From Marinilactibacillus piezotolerans (GTDB lineage Bacteria > Bacillota > Bacilli > Lactobacillales > Carnobacteriaceae_A), in contig NZ_FOSJ01000011.1 in assembly GCF_900114235.1 (NCBI RefSeq), forward strand, positions 1-59,444: 59,444 nucleotides of DNA, written 5' to 3'. Shown piece by piece: positions 36,811 to 45,349 of this stretch. The first letter of the stretch is position 1; each line of letters starts with the position of its first letter. The notes beneath the pieces are model-generated. The model saw only the letters and a list, made by a program, of their open reading frames with translations, was not told where the DNA came from and searched no databases. The translations under genes were made by a program, and so were the position numbers.

Positions 36811-37146
36811 ATGAAATGGTGGCAGAGAATATTAGCTAATACCATCATATTTTTAGCATTAGCTGGATTTCTAGATGGATTTATGATTTCTACTTGGGCA
36901 ACTGCTCTGATAGCTGCTATTGTGTTTGCAGGACTGAATCTATTTGTAAAACCAATACTAGTCTTGTTATCACTGCCCATTACATTTATGACTTTAGGAT
37001 TATTTTACTTTGTCATTAATGGATTGATGTTGTGGTTTACAGCATCATTAGTAAGCGGATTTGAGTTTAGTTCATTTTGGATGGCACTTGTTGTGGCATT
37101 GATCGTATCAGCACTTAATGCATTTTTAAGTAGCGGATATGAATAA
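36811..37146 (+). CDS. Phage holin family / YvlD-type membrane protein
   Basis: The 111-residue protein consists almost wholly of four hydrophobic helices and matches the family named phage_holin_4_2, to which Bacillus YvlD belongs (ALIAAIVFAGLNLFVKPILV, then FYFVINGLMLWFTA). Despite the family name it is not a phage gene here: it ends a conserved three-gene envelope operon and starts 2 bases after the pspC stop. A strong terminator follows. Confidence 0.85.
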   Translation: MKWWQRILANTIIFLALAGFLDGFMISTWATALIAAIVFAGLNLFVKPILVLLSLPITFMTLGLFYFVINGLMLWFTASLVSGFEFSSFWMALVVALIVSALNAFLSSGYE

Positions 37147-37170
37147 GCTATTCAATCCTATTAAAATACG

Positions 37171-37216
37171 ACTATTGAAATCAGATTAGTTATTCTGATT
37201 TCAATAGTTTTTTTTT
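37171..37216 (+). terminator. Intrinsic terminator after the yvlB-pspC-yvlD unit
   Basis: A perfect 15-bp stem (ACTATTGAAATCAGA with TCTGATTTCAATAGT) is followed by T8. Confidence 0.94.
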
Positions 37217-37269
37217 ATTGATAATTAATGTAAGTATTTATTTATTACCTATAAACAAAAGCTTAATTG

Positions 37270-37402
37270 TGATATGATGTAAGTGCTTATTAGTTTTTAG
37301 GCAACATTAAATATCAGAAACAATTACCTTTAATGAATGTTTGATTTAAAGGAAATGAAGTGACTTGAAAGACTAATAAGGCAGAATCAGTTATTGTATT
37401 TC
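37270..37402 (+). other. hprK promoter and structured leader with nested stems
   Basis: An extended -10 (TGATATGAT, 37270-37278) would start RNA near 37285. From 37286 a perfect 9-bp closing stem pairs CTTATTAGT (37286-37294) with ACTAATAAG (37372-37380). Inside, CCTTTAA (37327-37333) pairs with TTAAAGG (37346-37352). An alternative pairing, AGGAAAT (37350-37356) with ATTTCCT (37397-37403), cannot form together with these. No terminator is present. I recognise no known riboswitch. Confidence 0.45.
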
Positions 37403-37437
37403 CTAATGCAATTCAATGATTAGCGAAGGAGAGTAAA

Positions 37438-38376
37438 ATGACGAATATAGTAACCATTAAAGAACTTGTAGAAGAAATGAATGATATAAAAGTTGTCGTT
37501 GGAGAAGAGAACTTACAACGTCATATAACAATCAGTGATTTGTCTCGTCCGGCATTGGAATTAACAGGATATTTCAGTTTTTATCCTCAAAACCGTATCC
37601 AACTACTAGGACGTACGGAGCTATCATTTGTTGATCGAATGACAAGTGATGAACGATATATCATCATGAAAAGAATGTGTCAGGCAGATACACCGGCATT
37701 TTTAGTTTCCAGAAGCCAAGAGCCGCCTAAAGAACTTATCAAAGCTGCATCTGAAAAAGGTATTCCTGTCCTTGTGTCTACTAGACCCACGACTAGGTTA
37801 TCGTCTAATGTAACAAACTTCTTGGAAGAACGTCTAGCTGAACGTATTTCTCAACATGGAGTCCTTGTCGATATTTATGGTATGGGCGTGTTGATTATCG
37901 GAGATTCGGGAATTGGGAAATCTGAAACTGCCCTAGAATTGATTCAACGTGGACATCGTTTGGTTGCAGATGATCGAGTAGAACTTTATATGATGGATGA
38001 AAATCGTATTATTGGTGAGCCACCAGAAATTTTACGTCACTTGATTGAAATCAGAGGTATTGGTGTAATTGATGTCGTAAATCTATTTGGAGTAGGCGCA
38101 ATCAGAACAAGTAAAACAGTAGATTTAGTAATGAATCTAGAACATTGGGATCGCAACCGTGAGTACGATCGTTTAGGCAATAACTTGGAAAATATGCGTT
38201 TCTTTAATGTCGATGTACCAAAATTGTCTATTCCAGTTCGAGTTGGCCGGAATCTGTCAATCATTATTGAAATTGCGGCTATGAATATCAGAGCCAAGGA
38301 AATGGGCTATGATGCTACCGTAACCTTTGAACGTAATTTAGAAAAATTAATCAAAAGAAACTCACAAGACTTGTAG
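37438..38376 (+). CDS. hprK: HPr kinase/phosphorylase
   Basis: The 312-residue bifunctional enzyme phosphorylates or dephosphorylates HPr at Ser46, the switch for CcpA-mediated catabolite control. It has the N-terminal domain (1-130) and the catalytic domain with P-loop GDSGIGKSE (155-163), ELIQRGHRLVADD, the family signature in EIRGIGVIDVVNLFGVGA, and the C-terminal helix. AAGGAGAG precedes ATG 37438. It is the first gene of hprK-lgt-ppaX-gpsA, the standard Firmicutes order. Its product would govern CcpA action at the cre-like sites of the xylose genes in this window. Confidence 0.98.
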   Translation: MTNIVTIKELVEEMNDIKVVVGEENLQRHITISDLSRPALELTGYFSFYPQNRIQLLGRTELSFVDRMTSDERYIIMKRMCQADTPAFLVSRSQEPPKELIKAASEKGIPVLVSTRPTTRLSSNVTNFLEERLAERISQHGVLVDIYGMGVLIIGDSGIGKSETALELIQRGHRLVADDRVELYMMDENRIIGEPPEILRHLIEIRGIGVIDVVNLFGVGAIRTSKTVDLVMNLEHWDRNREYDRLGNNLENMRFFNVDVPKLSIPVRVGRNLSIIIEIAAMNIRAKEMGYDATVTFERNLEKLIKRNSQDL

Positions 38377-38394
38377 TATGGAGGAAATAAATTA

Positions 38395-39264
38395 ATGAAT
38401 TTTACTTTAGGCGCCATTGATCCAGTGGCTTTTCAATTTGGCCCTTTAAGGGTTGCTTGGTATGGGATCATTATAGTTTTTGGAATGTTCGTAGCTGTCT
38501 GGTTAAGTATTAAAGAAGGTGAAAAACGAGGAATAAAAGAAGATTTCATTATTGATCTAGCTTTTTGGATCATTCCAGCAGGATTGATCGGAGCCAGAAT
38601 TTACTATGTCCTTTTTGAATTGGATGTTTATTTACAGGATCCTATCCGAATGCTCTATATCTGGGAAGGCGGCATTGCAATTTATGGAGGATTGATTGCA
38701 GGATTTGCAACCTTAGTCTGGTTTACTAAAAAAAGAGGGATTCCAGTCTGGTTATTATTAGATGTATTAGCTCCACATGTCATGATAGCTCAGGCAATTG
38801 GTCGCTGGGGGAACTTTATTAACCAAGAAGCTCATGGTGGAGAAGTCAGCCGTAACTTTCTAGAACGGATGTTTTTACCGAACTTTATTATTGAACAAAT
38901 GAATATTAATGGTGCTTACTATCATCCTACCTTCTTATATGAATCTTTATGGAATGTAGTAGGATTTGTAATCTTAATGGTTCTGCGTAGTAAAGATAAA
39001 GTATTAAGACGAGGTGAAGTGGCTTTAGGCTACGTTGCATGGTATGGATTAGGAAGATTCTGGGTAGAAGGTATGCGAACAGACAGCCTTTATTTTGGAC
39101 CGTTCCGTGTTTCTCAAGTCTTATCTGTCATTTTATTTTTAGGAGCTATAGCTTGGATCATATACAGAAGAAATTATCAGTATCCAACGCCTCCTTACTA
39201 TACAGAAGGGATGCTTCCAGAGCAGACTTTTGCTGAGAAGAAGAGAAAATTTCAATCAAAATAA
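38395..39264 (+). CDS. lgt: Prolipoprotein diacylglyceryl transferase
   Basis: The 289-residue membrane enzyme adds diacylglycerol to the lipobox cysteine of lipoprotein precursors. It has seven hydrophobic segments and the Lgt motifs GARIYYVLFE, EGGIAIYGGLIAG, the signature AIGRWGNFINQEAHGG, and HPTFLYESLWNVVGF. Length is usual. AGGAGG lies 11 bases before ATG 38395, and the hprK stop is 18 bases upstream. Confidence 0.97.
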   Translation: MNFTLGAIDPVAFQFGPLRVAWYGIIIVFGMFVAVWLSIKEGEKRGIKEDFIIDLAFWIIPAGLIGARIYYVLFELDVYLQDPIRMLYIWEGGIAIYGGLIAGFATLVWFTKKRGIPVWLLLDVLAPHVMIAQAIGRWGNFINQEAHGGEVSRNFLERMFLPNFIIEQMNINGAYYHPTFLYESLWNVVGFVILMVLRSKDKVLRRGEVALGYVAWYGLGRFWVEGMRTDSLYFGPFRVSQVLSVILFLGAIAWIIYRRNYQYPTPPYYTEGMLPEQTFAEKKRKFQSK

Positions 39265-39299
39265 TAAAATGAATGTTTAGGAAAAGAAAGGGAATTATT

Positions 39300-39962
39300 T
39301 TGGAATATACAGCAGCATTATTTGACTTTGATGGGACGTTAGCAAATTCCAATGAATTGATTAACCGAACCCATTATACAGTTCTAGAAGAACTTTTTCC
39401 CGGAAAGTATACGATGGAATCAGTTCGTCAATTTAACGGTCCTTCACTTGATGAAGTATATGGCACATTAGTACCTGATAGAAAAAAAGAAATCATTACT
39501 AAATATCGTCAGTTAAATTCTGAATTACATGATGAAATGATTACTTTATTTACAGGTGTGCAAAAAGAATTGATGCTGTTGAAAGAAAAAGCTGTAAAGC
39601 TGGCAATTGTTTCAACAAAAAAAAATGATATGATTGAGCGTGGAATTAAGATTTTAGGGCTGGAAAATCTATTCAATGTTGTAATTGGATCTTATTCTTA
39701 TAATCATTATAAACCACATCCGGAACCAATCTATAGAGCATTAGCTGAATTGAATGTACCGCATAATCAAGCGATCATGATTGGGGATAATACTCATGAT
39801 ATAGAATCTGCGACTAATGCTGGAATACCTAGTGTATTTGTAGAATGGTCCCAAAAAACATTGAAGGAAATAGAGCCTTACGAACCTACTTATACAGTAA
39901 AAACTATGAAAGAATTATCTGAAGTTATTATTGGAAAAAATATTGATAAACAGATTCAGTAA
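39300..39962 (+). CDS. ppaX: HAD-family pyrophosphatase, PpaX-like
   Basis: The 220-residue HAD hydrolase has motif I DFDGTLANS, motif II IVSTKK, and motifs III/IV KPHPEPIYRAL and MIGDNTHDIESATNAG, with an alpha-helical cap between. In Firmicutes PpaX, next to hprK and lgt, hydrolyses the pyrophosphate made when HprK dephosphorylates HPr. TTG 39300 is preferred: AAAGGG lies 7 bases upstream and the protein then starts MEYTAALFDFDG. The frame is open to ATG 39273, which has no ribosome binding site. Confidence 0.9.
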   Translation: MEYTAALFDFDGTLANSNELINRTHYTVLEELFPGKYTMESVRQFNGPSLDEVYGTLVPDRKKEIITKYRQLNSELHDEMITLFTGVQKELMLLKEKAVKLAIVSTKKNDMIERGIKILGLENLFNVVIGSYSYNHYKPHPEPIYRALAELNVPHNQAIMIGDNTHDIESATNAGIPSVFVEWSQKTLKEIEPYEPTYTVKTMKELSEVIIGKNIDKQIQ

Positions 39963-39979
39963 GAGGAGGTGTCTAGTCA

Positions 39980-40981
39980 GTGCAAAAACAAGTAGCTGTT
40001 TTAGGAGCAGGCTCATGGGGGACAGCTCTTTCAAAGGTATTGTATGAAAATGGATGTTCAGTAAATTTATGGAGTCGCAATCAAAGTCAAGTAGATGAAA
40101 TCAATCACTGTCATTCAAACAAAAATTATCTGCCTGATTCAGTTTTGCCGGATGGACTTAAAGCAACTAGTAATCTTAAAGCAGCTGTTGAAACTGCTCA
40201 AGTTATTGTTTTCGTAGTCCCGACAAAAGCGATTAGAAATTTAGCTCATCAAATTGCTGAGTTTATCACTGAACCTAAGTTAATCGTTCATGCTTCCAAA
40301 GGGCTAGAACAACTGACACATAAAAGAATCTCAACGATTTTAGAAGAAGAAATTCCTATAAAAAAAAGAACAGCCATTGTTGCTTTATCTGGTCCGAGTC
40401 ATGCAGAAGAGGTTATGGCAAATGATCTAACAACTATTACAGCTGCGTCTGAAGATGAAGAGAGTGCTAAGACTGTCCAAGGCTTATTTATAAATGACTA
40501 TTTTAGAGTATATACAAATAAGGATATTTTAGGGGTAGAAATTGGGGCTGCTTTAAAAAATATTATTGCAGTGGGTGCAGGAGCAATTTCCGGTATGGGG
40601 TTTGGGGATAATGCTAAAGCTGCACTAGTAACTAGGGGACTGGCTGAAATAACCAGATTGGGTGTCGCAATGGGGGCCGATCCACTAACCTTTATGGGAT
40701 TAAGTGGTGTTGGAGACTTGATTGTGACCTGTACAAGTCCTCATTCTAGAAACTGGCGTGCAGGTCATTTACTAGGAGAAGGACAAGAGATCGATACAAT
40801 TTTAACTGAAATGGGAATGGTTGTGGAAGGCATATCGACAACAAAAGCGGCATTTGAATTATCACAAGAATACAATATAGATATGCCGATTACAGACGCA
40901 ATCTATAAAGTGGTTTATGAGGATGCTGAAGTAAAATATGTTATACTTGGGTTAATGCAGCGTGAAGGAAAATCAGAGTAA
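39980..40981 (+). CDS. gpsA: Glycerol-3-phosphate dehydrogenase [NAD(P)+]
   Basis: The 333-residue enzyme reduces dihydroxyacetone phosphate to sn-glycerol-3-phosphate, the backbone for phospholipids and glycerol-phosphate polymers. It has the dinucleotide-binding AVLGAGSWGTAL, VPTKAIRNL, the catalytic lysine region GAALKNIIAVGAGAISG, and GDLIVTCTSPHSRN. GTG 39980 is the start, with AGAGGAGGTG upstream. It is 17 bases after ppaX. Its product could feed both membrane lipid and teichoic acid synthesis. Confidence 0.97.
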   Translation: MQKQVAVLGAGSWGTALSKVLYENGCSVNLWSRNQSQVDEINHCHSNKNYLPDSVLPDGLKATSNLKAAVETAQVIVFVVPTKAIRNLAHQIAEFITEPKLIVHASKGLEQLTHKRISTILEEEIPIKKRTAIVALSGPSHAEEVMANDLTTITAASEDEESAKTVQGLFINDYFRVYTNKDILGVEIGAALKNIIAVGAGAISGMGFGDNAKAALVTRGLAEITRLGVAMGADPLTFMGLSGVGDLIVTCTSPHSRNWRAGHLLGEGQEIDTILTEMGMVVEGISTTKAAFELSQEYNIDMPITDAIYKVVYEDAEVKYVILGLMQREGKSE

Positions 40982-41052
40982 CAGTTATGGTTGAGATCAT
41001 GCTTTTAGCAGGCTGAATGTGAACTTAAATCAAAGCACCGTATTCTACTTGA

Positions 41053-41076
41053 ACGCAGAAAGGAAACTTTTTGCGT
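41053..41076 (+). other. Hairpin upstream of galU
   Basis: The stem ACGCAGAAAG with CTTTTTGCGT (10 bp, one G-U pair) is closed by a GAAA tetraloop and lies 25 bases before galU. It has no T-run. It may be a leader structure or a weak terminator of the gpsA transcript. Confidence 0.45.
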
Positions 41077-41101
41077 ATTAAGATAACAGAAGGAGATTCG
41101 A

Positions 41102-42061
41102 ATGAAAAAGGAGAAGAAAGAAATGAAAAAAGTCAGAAAAGCGATTATTCCAGCAGCAGGATATGGGACACGTTTCCTACCCGCTACAAAAGCAATGCCA
41201 AAAGAAATGATTCCAATCGTAGATAAACCAACGATTCAATTTATTGTAGAAGAAGCAATTGCTTCAGGCATCGAAGATATTCTTATTATTACAGGGAAAT
41301 TAAAACGACCAATCGAAGATCACTTTGACTCTAATCCTGAACTTGAAGAAAATTTAAAAGCAAAAGGAAAACATGAATTACTTAAATTAGTAGAAGAAAC
41401 AACGGGGTTGAATTTATATTTTGCGAGACAATCTTATCCTCTAGGGTTGGGACATGCTGTTTTGCAAGCAAAAGCATTCGTAGGCGACGAACCTTTTGTA
41501 GTAATGCTAGGTGACGATATTATGGCAGATGAAGTACCTTTAACCAAGCAATTGATTGAAGGGTACGAAAAAACACATGCTTCTAATATTGCTGTTATGC
41601 GAGTCCCTCATGAAGAAACTTCTAGCTATGGAATTATTGATCCAGAGGCAGAAGCAGAAGAAGGGCTATACAACGTGCGTAAATTTGTTGAAAAACCTGA
41701 TCCTGAGGATGCACCTAGTGACTTAGCAATAATCGGTAGATATTTGCTAACGCCTCAAATATTTGATCTATTAGAGAAGCAAGCACCGGGTGTTGGTGGA
41801 GAGATTCAGTTAACAGATGCAATTGATGCATTAAATAAAACACAACGCGTTTTTGCTAAAGAATTTAAAGGGGATCGTTTTGATGTTGGAGACAAATTTG
41901 GGTTCTTAAAAACAACCATTCAGTATGGGTTGACTCATCCACAAGTTAAAGATGAACTTAAAAATTATGTCATCGAACTGGCTAAAGAACTTGAAAATGG
42001 TGGAGCAAAAACTAAAATGGATGCAGAATCTCATGAATTGGAAGATAAACAATCTAAATAG
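41102..42061 (+). CDS. galU: UTP-glucose-1-phosphate uridylyltransferase
   Basis: The 319-residue enzyme makes UDP-glucose from UTP and glucose-1-phosphate. The nucleotide-binding loop is [22 protein letters not shown] (given in part: [10 protein letters not shown]). [26 protein letters not shown] and the GEIQLTDAI motif follow. Two starts are possible: ATG 41102 (AAGGAG upstream) and ATG 41123, where family members usually begin ([11 protein letters not shown]) and where another AAAGGAG precedes. UDP-glucose is used for glycolipid anchors, teichoic acid decoration and galactose metabolism. PgcA at 57361 would supply its substrate. An IS30 element begins 29 bases after the stop. Confidence 0.96.
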   Translation: MKKEKKEMKKVRKAIIPAAGYGTRFLPATKAMPKEMIPIVDKPTIQFIVEEAIASGIEDILIITGKLKRPIEDHFDSNPELEENLKAKGKHELLKLVEETTGLNLYFARQSYPLGLGHAVLQAKAFVGDEPFVVMLGDDIMADEVPLTKQLIEGYEKTHASNIAVMRVPHEETSSYGIIDPEAEAEEGLYNVRKFVEKPDPEDAPSDLAIIGRYLLTPQIFDLLEKQAPGVGGEIQLTDAIDALNKTQRVFAKEFKGDRFDVGDKFGFLKTTIQYGLTHPQVKDELKNYVIELAKELENGGAKTKMDAESHELEDKQSK

Positions 42062-42090
42062 TTTTTCTTAAAGACGTAAATTTCAAGTTT

Positions 42091-43359
42091 AAGTTAGCCA
42101 CCTAATTTAAAAGATAACCGCAATCGATTGTTTAATTTGTCATTAAAAGACATCAATTGTCGTTTGATAAGCACTATCGTGCTTAGACTGCGTGGGACAA
42201 AGAGCGCAGAGCATTGGCAAAACAGTCATGTGGTGTTTTATAGCCAAGTATTTTCCGAGGATAGTCATTCATCCATTGCTGGATTCTCAAGTATTGTGCT
42301 TCACTAAATTGATCGATAGCTTTTCCTTTTGGAATAAATCGGCGAATAAATTTATGCTGGTTTTCGCTTGTCCCTCTTTCCCAAGAAGCATAAGGATGAC
42401 TGAAGTACACATCAAGTGTCTCGTGAAGGGCCTCATGAAGACCGGCAAATTCAGATCCGTTATCAGAAGTGATGGTCTTAAACACTTTAGAGAACGTGTC
42501 GCCGGCTCGAAGTCGTAACTGATTGATTGCCTGATCGACAGATTCTTTATCTTTACCATTGAGTTTAAGGATGATTTCAAAGCGTGTTTGACGTTCAACT
42601 AATGTCAATAAAACCGAATCGGTTTTTGTTTTGTTTCCAACAACTGTATCAATTTCCCAGTGACCAAAGGTCTGCCGGTTATCAATTTCTGCAGGTCTTT
42701 GTTCAATAGATCGGCCTAACATTCGCTTGTTTTTTCGACTTCTATAAGTCGTATCTTTTGGTTTACGTGATAATTTTTCAAGGAGATCCATATTTTTTGT
42801 TCTCATGATACCTTTGTCAATCCACCCATAAAGTGTCGTTGTACAGGGAATAATAGATGAATCAAACAAGTCATGGGTCTTCGCAAATCCAACGACGACA
42901 TCTGGGGACCACTTCTCGTTTAACAATTTATCATCAGCCCACTTGATAAAGGCATCCGTGTCAGCCCATTTTGGCCTACGACCACATGCTAAACGGTTCT
43001 TTTCGTAGTTAGCCTGTCCAAACTCAGCGTTGTAAACTTCAACATAGTAGTCGTAGATTTTACCGTTCTGCTTTTGTCTTTTCAGTTGTCTAACCATTCC
43101 TCGCTTCACTTCATTGTGAATTGTCTGGGGAGCAAAACCTAATAGGTTAGCTATGCGTCGATTAGAATAGCCTTCTTTATTCAAGATTTCAATTTGGTCT
43201 CTATCCTTGATAGATAAATGTTTTCCATTGCCAGTTAATGTGTTATCGTTAGAGTGCGTCATGTGAATTCATCCTGTCTATTGAGAGTTAGTGGTATAAC
43301 TTCAATATAACATGAAATTCACGTGGCGTTTTTTATAGTTTAGCCTAAGTGGCTAACTT
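42091..43359 (-). mobile_element. IS30-family insertion sequence
   Basis: The transposase gene is bounded by imperfect terminal inverted repeats: the left end begins AAGTTAGCCACCTA (42091) and the right end, read inward, begins AAGTTAGCCACTTA (ending at 43359). No clear 2-3-base target duplication is seen next to the ends. The element looks intact and lies tail toward galU. Confidence 0.85.
42183..43262 (-). CDS. IS30-family transposase
   Basis: The 359-residue transposase has an N-terminal helix-turn-helix (HLSIKDRDQIEILNKEGYS, RRIANLLGFAPQTIHNE) and a C-terminal DDE integrase-type core: Asp in GHWEIDTVVG, Asp in TITSDNGSEF and Glu in WERGTSENQHKFIRRF. Length is usual for IS30 (about 350). 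No stop or frameshift interrupts it, so it may be active. It is transcribed against galU. Confidence 0.95.
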   Translation of the reverse strand: MTHSNDNTLTGNGKHLSIKDRDQIEILNKEGYSNRRIANLLGFAPQTIHNEVKRGMVRQLKRQKQNGKIYDYYVEVYNAEFGQANYEKNRLACGRRPKWADTDAFIKWADDKLLNEKWSPDVVVGFAKTHDLFDSSIIPCTTTLYGWIDKGIMRTKNMDLLEKLSRKPKDTTYRSRKNKRMLGRSIEQRPAEIDNRQTFGHWEIDTVVGNKTKTDSVLLTLVERQTRFEIILKLNGKDKESVDQAINQLRLRAGDTFSKVFKTITSDNGSEFAGLHEALHETLDVYFSHPYASWERGTSENQHKFIRRFIPKGKAIDQFSEAQYLRIQQWMNDYPRKILGYKTPHDCFANALRSLSHAV

Positions 43360-43436
43360 GATTATAAAATCCAGCTTTTTCTTAAAGAACTTATTTGTTC
43401 AAATAAAATGATAAAGCAAAAAGTACTGTTATGCAT

Positions 43437-43484
43437 AAATAGAACCGGGAAGAAATCAACTATGATTTCTTCCCGGTTCTATTT
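43437..43484 (+). terminator. Bidirectional terminator between galU/IS30 and xylR
   Basis: A perfect 22-bp stem (AAATAGAACCGGGAAGAAAT... with its complement, loop ACTA) has an A-rich left flank and a T-rich right flank. It probably served galU before the IS30 insertion, and it can also stop xylR transcripts coming from the right. Confidence 0.92.
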
Positions 43485-43605
43485 TATTATCTCTGACCAT
43501 ATTTCTTTAAGAGAAAGACTAATGAGTAGATGGTTTATTTATTTTTCTATAGGGATATTTCAGATAGTTGATAGCCGTCATACTAAATCTATCTCCAAAT
43601 TAAGC

Positions 43606-44763
43606 TTACTTTAAAAATGAGAAATCAAGAGAATCGACTTGTAGAAAATTTTGAATAGCTAATATGGAACCACCATATAAACTGGCATTTTCACCTAAAG
43701 CAGAAAGACGCATAGGAATATTTTTTGAAACAGTTTTTTCAACTTGTAATTTAATAGTGTTAAATAATTCAGGAATTTCAAAAAGAATTTCCGAATTAAT
43801 AAAGAGAACTTGCGGACAAAAAGTCCCCATGATATTTGATAATCCAATTCCAAGATTTGCAGCAAATTCTTTTAGAAGATTGACTGTTTCTATGTCATTT
43901 AAATAGTAACCTTCAATTAGATCTGACACTTCAAGAGATTTATCTGATTTGATTGTTCTATAATTTTTCATAAGAGCTTTATGGGAGCAATATTGTTCGA
44001 AGCACCCACTATTTCCGCATGGACATTCTATGCCATTTGGGTAAAGTGTTGTATGCCCAATTTCTCCACTACGACCTTCAAATCCTCTATATAATTCTGA
44101 ATCTATTATAACTCCTGCACCGATCCCTGTGTGGATACTTACACTAATTAGATTGGAGTAGTCAGAATCAAAAGTAGATTCCGCCAAAGCAGATAGATTT
44201 GCTTCGTTTTCTATATAAACAGGTATTGATAATTCTTGTTCTAGTACACTTGCTAAGTCAATTTGATCAAGATCATAATAAGGAGTAAAAGTAATTTTAT
44301 TATTATGAACAATTCCGTGAATCGCTATGGCAATACCGGTTATGCCAAAAGGGGTATTTTCCATTCCCTTTTCATAGTCTTTTACAATTTTAGAAATAAT
44401 AGAACAGATATTATTTTTGTTCAATTCTATATTTTGAGATTCCTTATGAATTATTTCACCATCTAGTGAATTAATCATGTAGCTAATTTGATCATACCGA
44501 ATATCAAAACTGATAGACACACCTGCTTGTTTATTTACTTCTAATAAAATAGGTTTTCTACCTCCAGCCGAAGAACTCTCTCCGATACCAGTTTCGATCA
44601 CATAATGATCATGCATTAATCTTTTAACAATTTCTGATATCGTAGCTTTATTTAAACCAATATTTTCGGCAATTCGAGCTCTCGACAAGCCTGGATTATT
44701 AATTATTTCTGAAAGTACTAGTAGTACATTATTTTCTCGAATAGAATTTTGAAGTTTAACCAT
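43606..44763 (-). CDS. xylR: ROK-family xylose repressor
   Basis: The 385-residue regulator has an N-terminal winged helix (residues 1-75: GLSRARIAENIGLNKATISEIVKRL) and a ROK sugar-kinase-like domain with SFDIRYDQISYMI, GIAIHGIV, HTGIGAGVIIDSELYRG, GEIGHTTLYPNG and the zinc motif CPCGNSGCFEQYCS. XylR binds operators in xyl promoters and is released by xylose. AAGGAGAA lies before the start on the minus strand. It is divergent from xylB. Matching operator-like sites lie at 44837-44861 and 47213-47233. Confidence 0.92.
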   Translation of the reverse strand: MVKLQNSIRENNVLLVLSEIINNPGLSRARIAENIGLNKATISEIVKRLMHDHYVIETGIGESSSAGGRKPILLEVNKQAGVSISFDIRYDQISYMINSLDGEIIHKESQNIELNKNNICSIISKIVKDYEKGMENTPFGITGIAIAIHGIVHNNKITFTPYYDLDQIDLASVLEQELSIPVYIENEANLSALAESTFDSDYSNLISVSIHTGIGAGVIIDSELYRGFEGRSGEIGHTTLYPNGIECPCGNSGCFEQYCSHKALMKNYRTIKSDKSLEVSDLIEGYYLNDIETVNLLKEFAANLGIGLSNIMGTFCPQVLFINSEILFEIPELFNTIKLQVEKTVSKNIPMRLSALGENASLYGGSILAIQNFLQVDSLDFSFLK

Positions 44764-44789
44764 ACATCTTTCTCCTTACATTACAAAAA

Positions 44790-44861
44790 TGAAAACGCTT
44801 GACAAGGTTGCGTTGATATATTAAGATCTAGATATGTTAGTTTTTTTAAGCAACAAACTTA
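44790..44861 (+). promoter_or_regulatory. xyl promoter with cre-like site and XylR operator
   Basis: Plus-strand TTGACA (44799-44804) and TAAGAT (44822-44827) are 17 bp apart. A cre-like sequence, TGAAAACGCTTGACA (44790-44804), overlaps the -35. At 44837-44861 the sequence TTAGTTT...AACAAACTTA matches the known XylR operator form (TTAGTTTGTTTAAACAACAAACTAA type, quoted by halves). The promoter points toward xylB, 490 bases away. Confidence 0.7.
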
Positions 44862-45349
44862 CTTTATCATAATTCTTGAAAATAAAATAGATATATTTTA
44901 AGAAAAGGAAACTAATTCATTTTTTCTTTAAGGTTCTGGTTTGTCCAAGAGTTATTGAGCAGTACAAAAAAATTGAAAGGGGCAACCAAAATACTTAACA
45001 TACTTATATTTTTACTTAATTAATCAACTCTCTTCAATAAAGTATAGCATTTTTCTAACAAAATTATAGAGATTTTATAAAAAATAATTTTAGCTCCGTT
45101 TAGCAGGCTGTTATTTGGGAGGTGTTTATACATTAATTAATCTTTATTGAAGACAATATTTGATGGGAATGTTTTAATATAAAAGTTTTTTAGAAGAGAA
45201 TATAGAGAGAACAACAAGTTGTATTTTACGCTAGACAAACTAGTGATAAAAAATGGAATATATCACCATTATCTTTTTAAGAATATTGAAATATAAGAGG
45301 TTATTTGGCATTTTCATGACCTCAATTCAAATGGAATGGAGAAAATAAT
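44862..45349 (+). other. 488-base AT-rich gap before xylB
   Basis: No frame longer than a few tens of codons is open here. A ribosome-binding-site-like TTGGGAGGTG (45113-45122) is not followed by a start and open frame. The distance from the promoter at 44799 to xylB is unusual, and the stretch may be a decayed first gene of the operon; this is inference. I could not match any protein. Confidence 0.35.

Larger units (their letters stand above)
42062..43388. repeat. 13-bp direct repeats outside the IS30 element
   Basis: TTTTTCTTAAAGA occurs at 42062-42074 and at 43376-43388, that is 16 bases outside each IS end. It may record a local duplication linked to the insertion or be chance in AT-rich DNA. 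Confidence 0.4.

Noticed and set aside
36811-37146. Prophage holin
   Set aside because: The family name is misleading. No other phage gene is present and the operon context is the yvlB-pspC-yvlD envelope set.
42192-42598. Frames of about 100 codons on either strand within the IS30 element
   Set aside because: They overlap the intact IS30 transposase gene in other frames and lack family features or ribosome binding sites.
45219-45250. Second promoter directly before xylB
   Set aside because: TTGTAT and the AT-rich boxes nearby do not have acceptable spacing.
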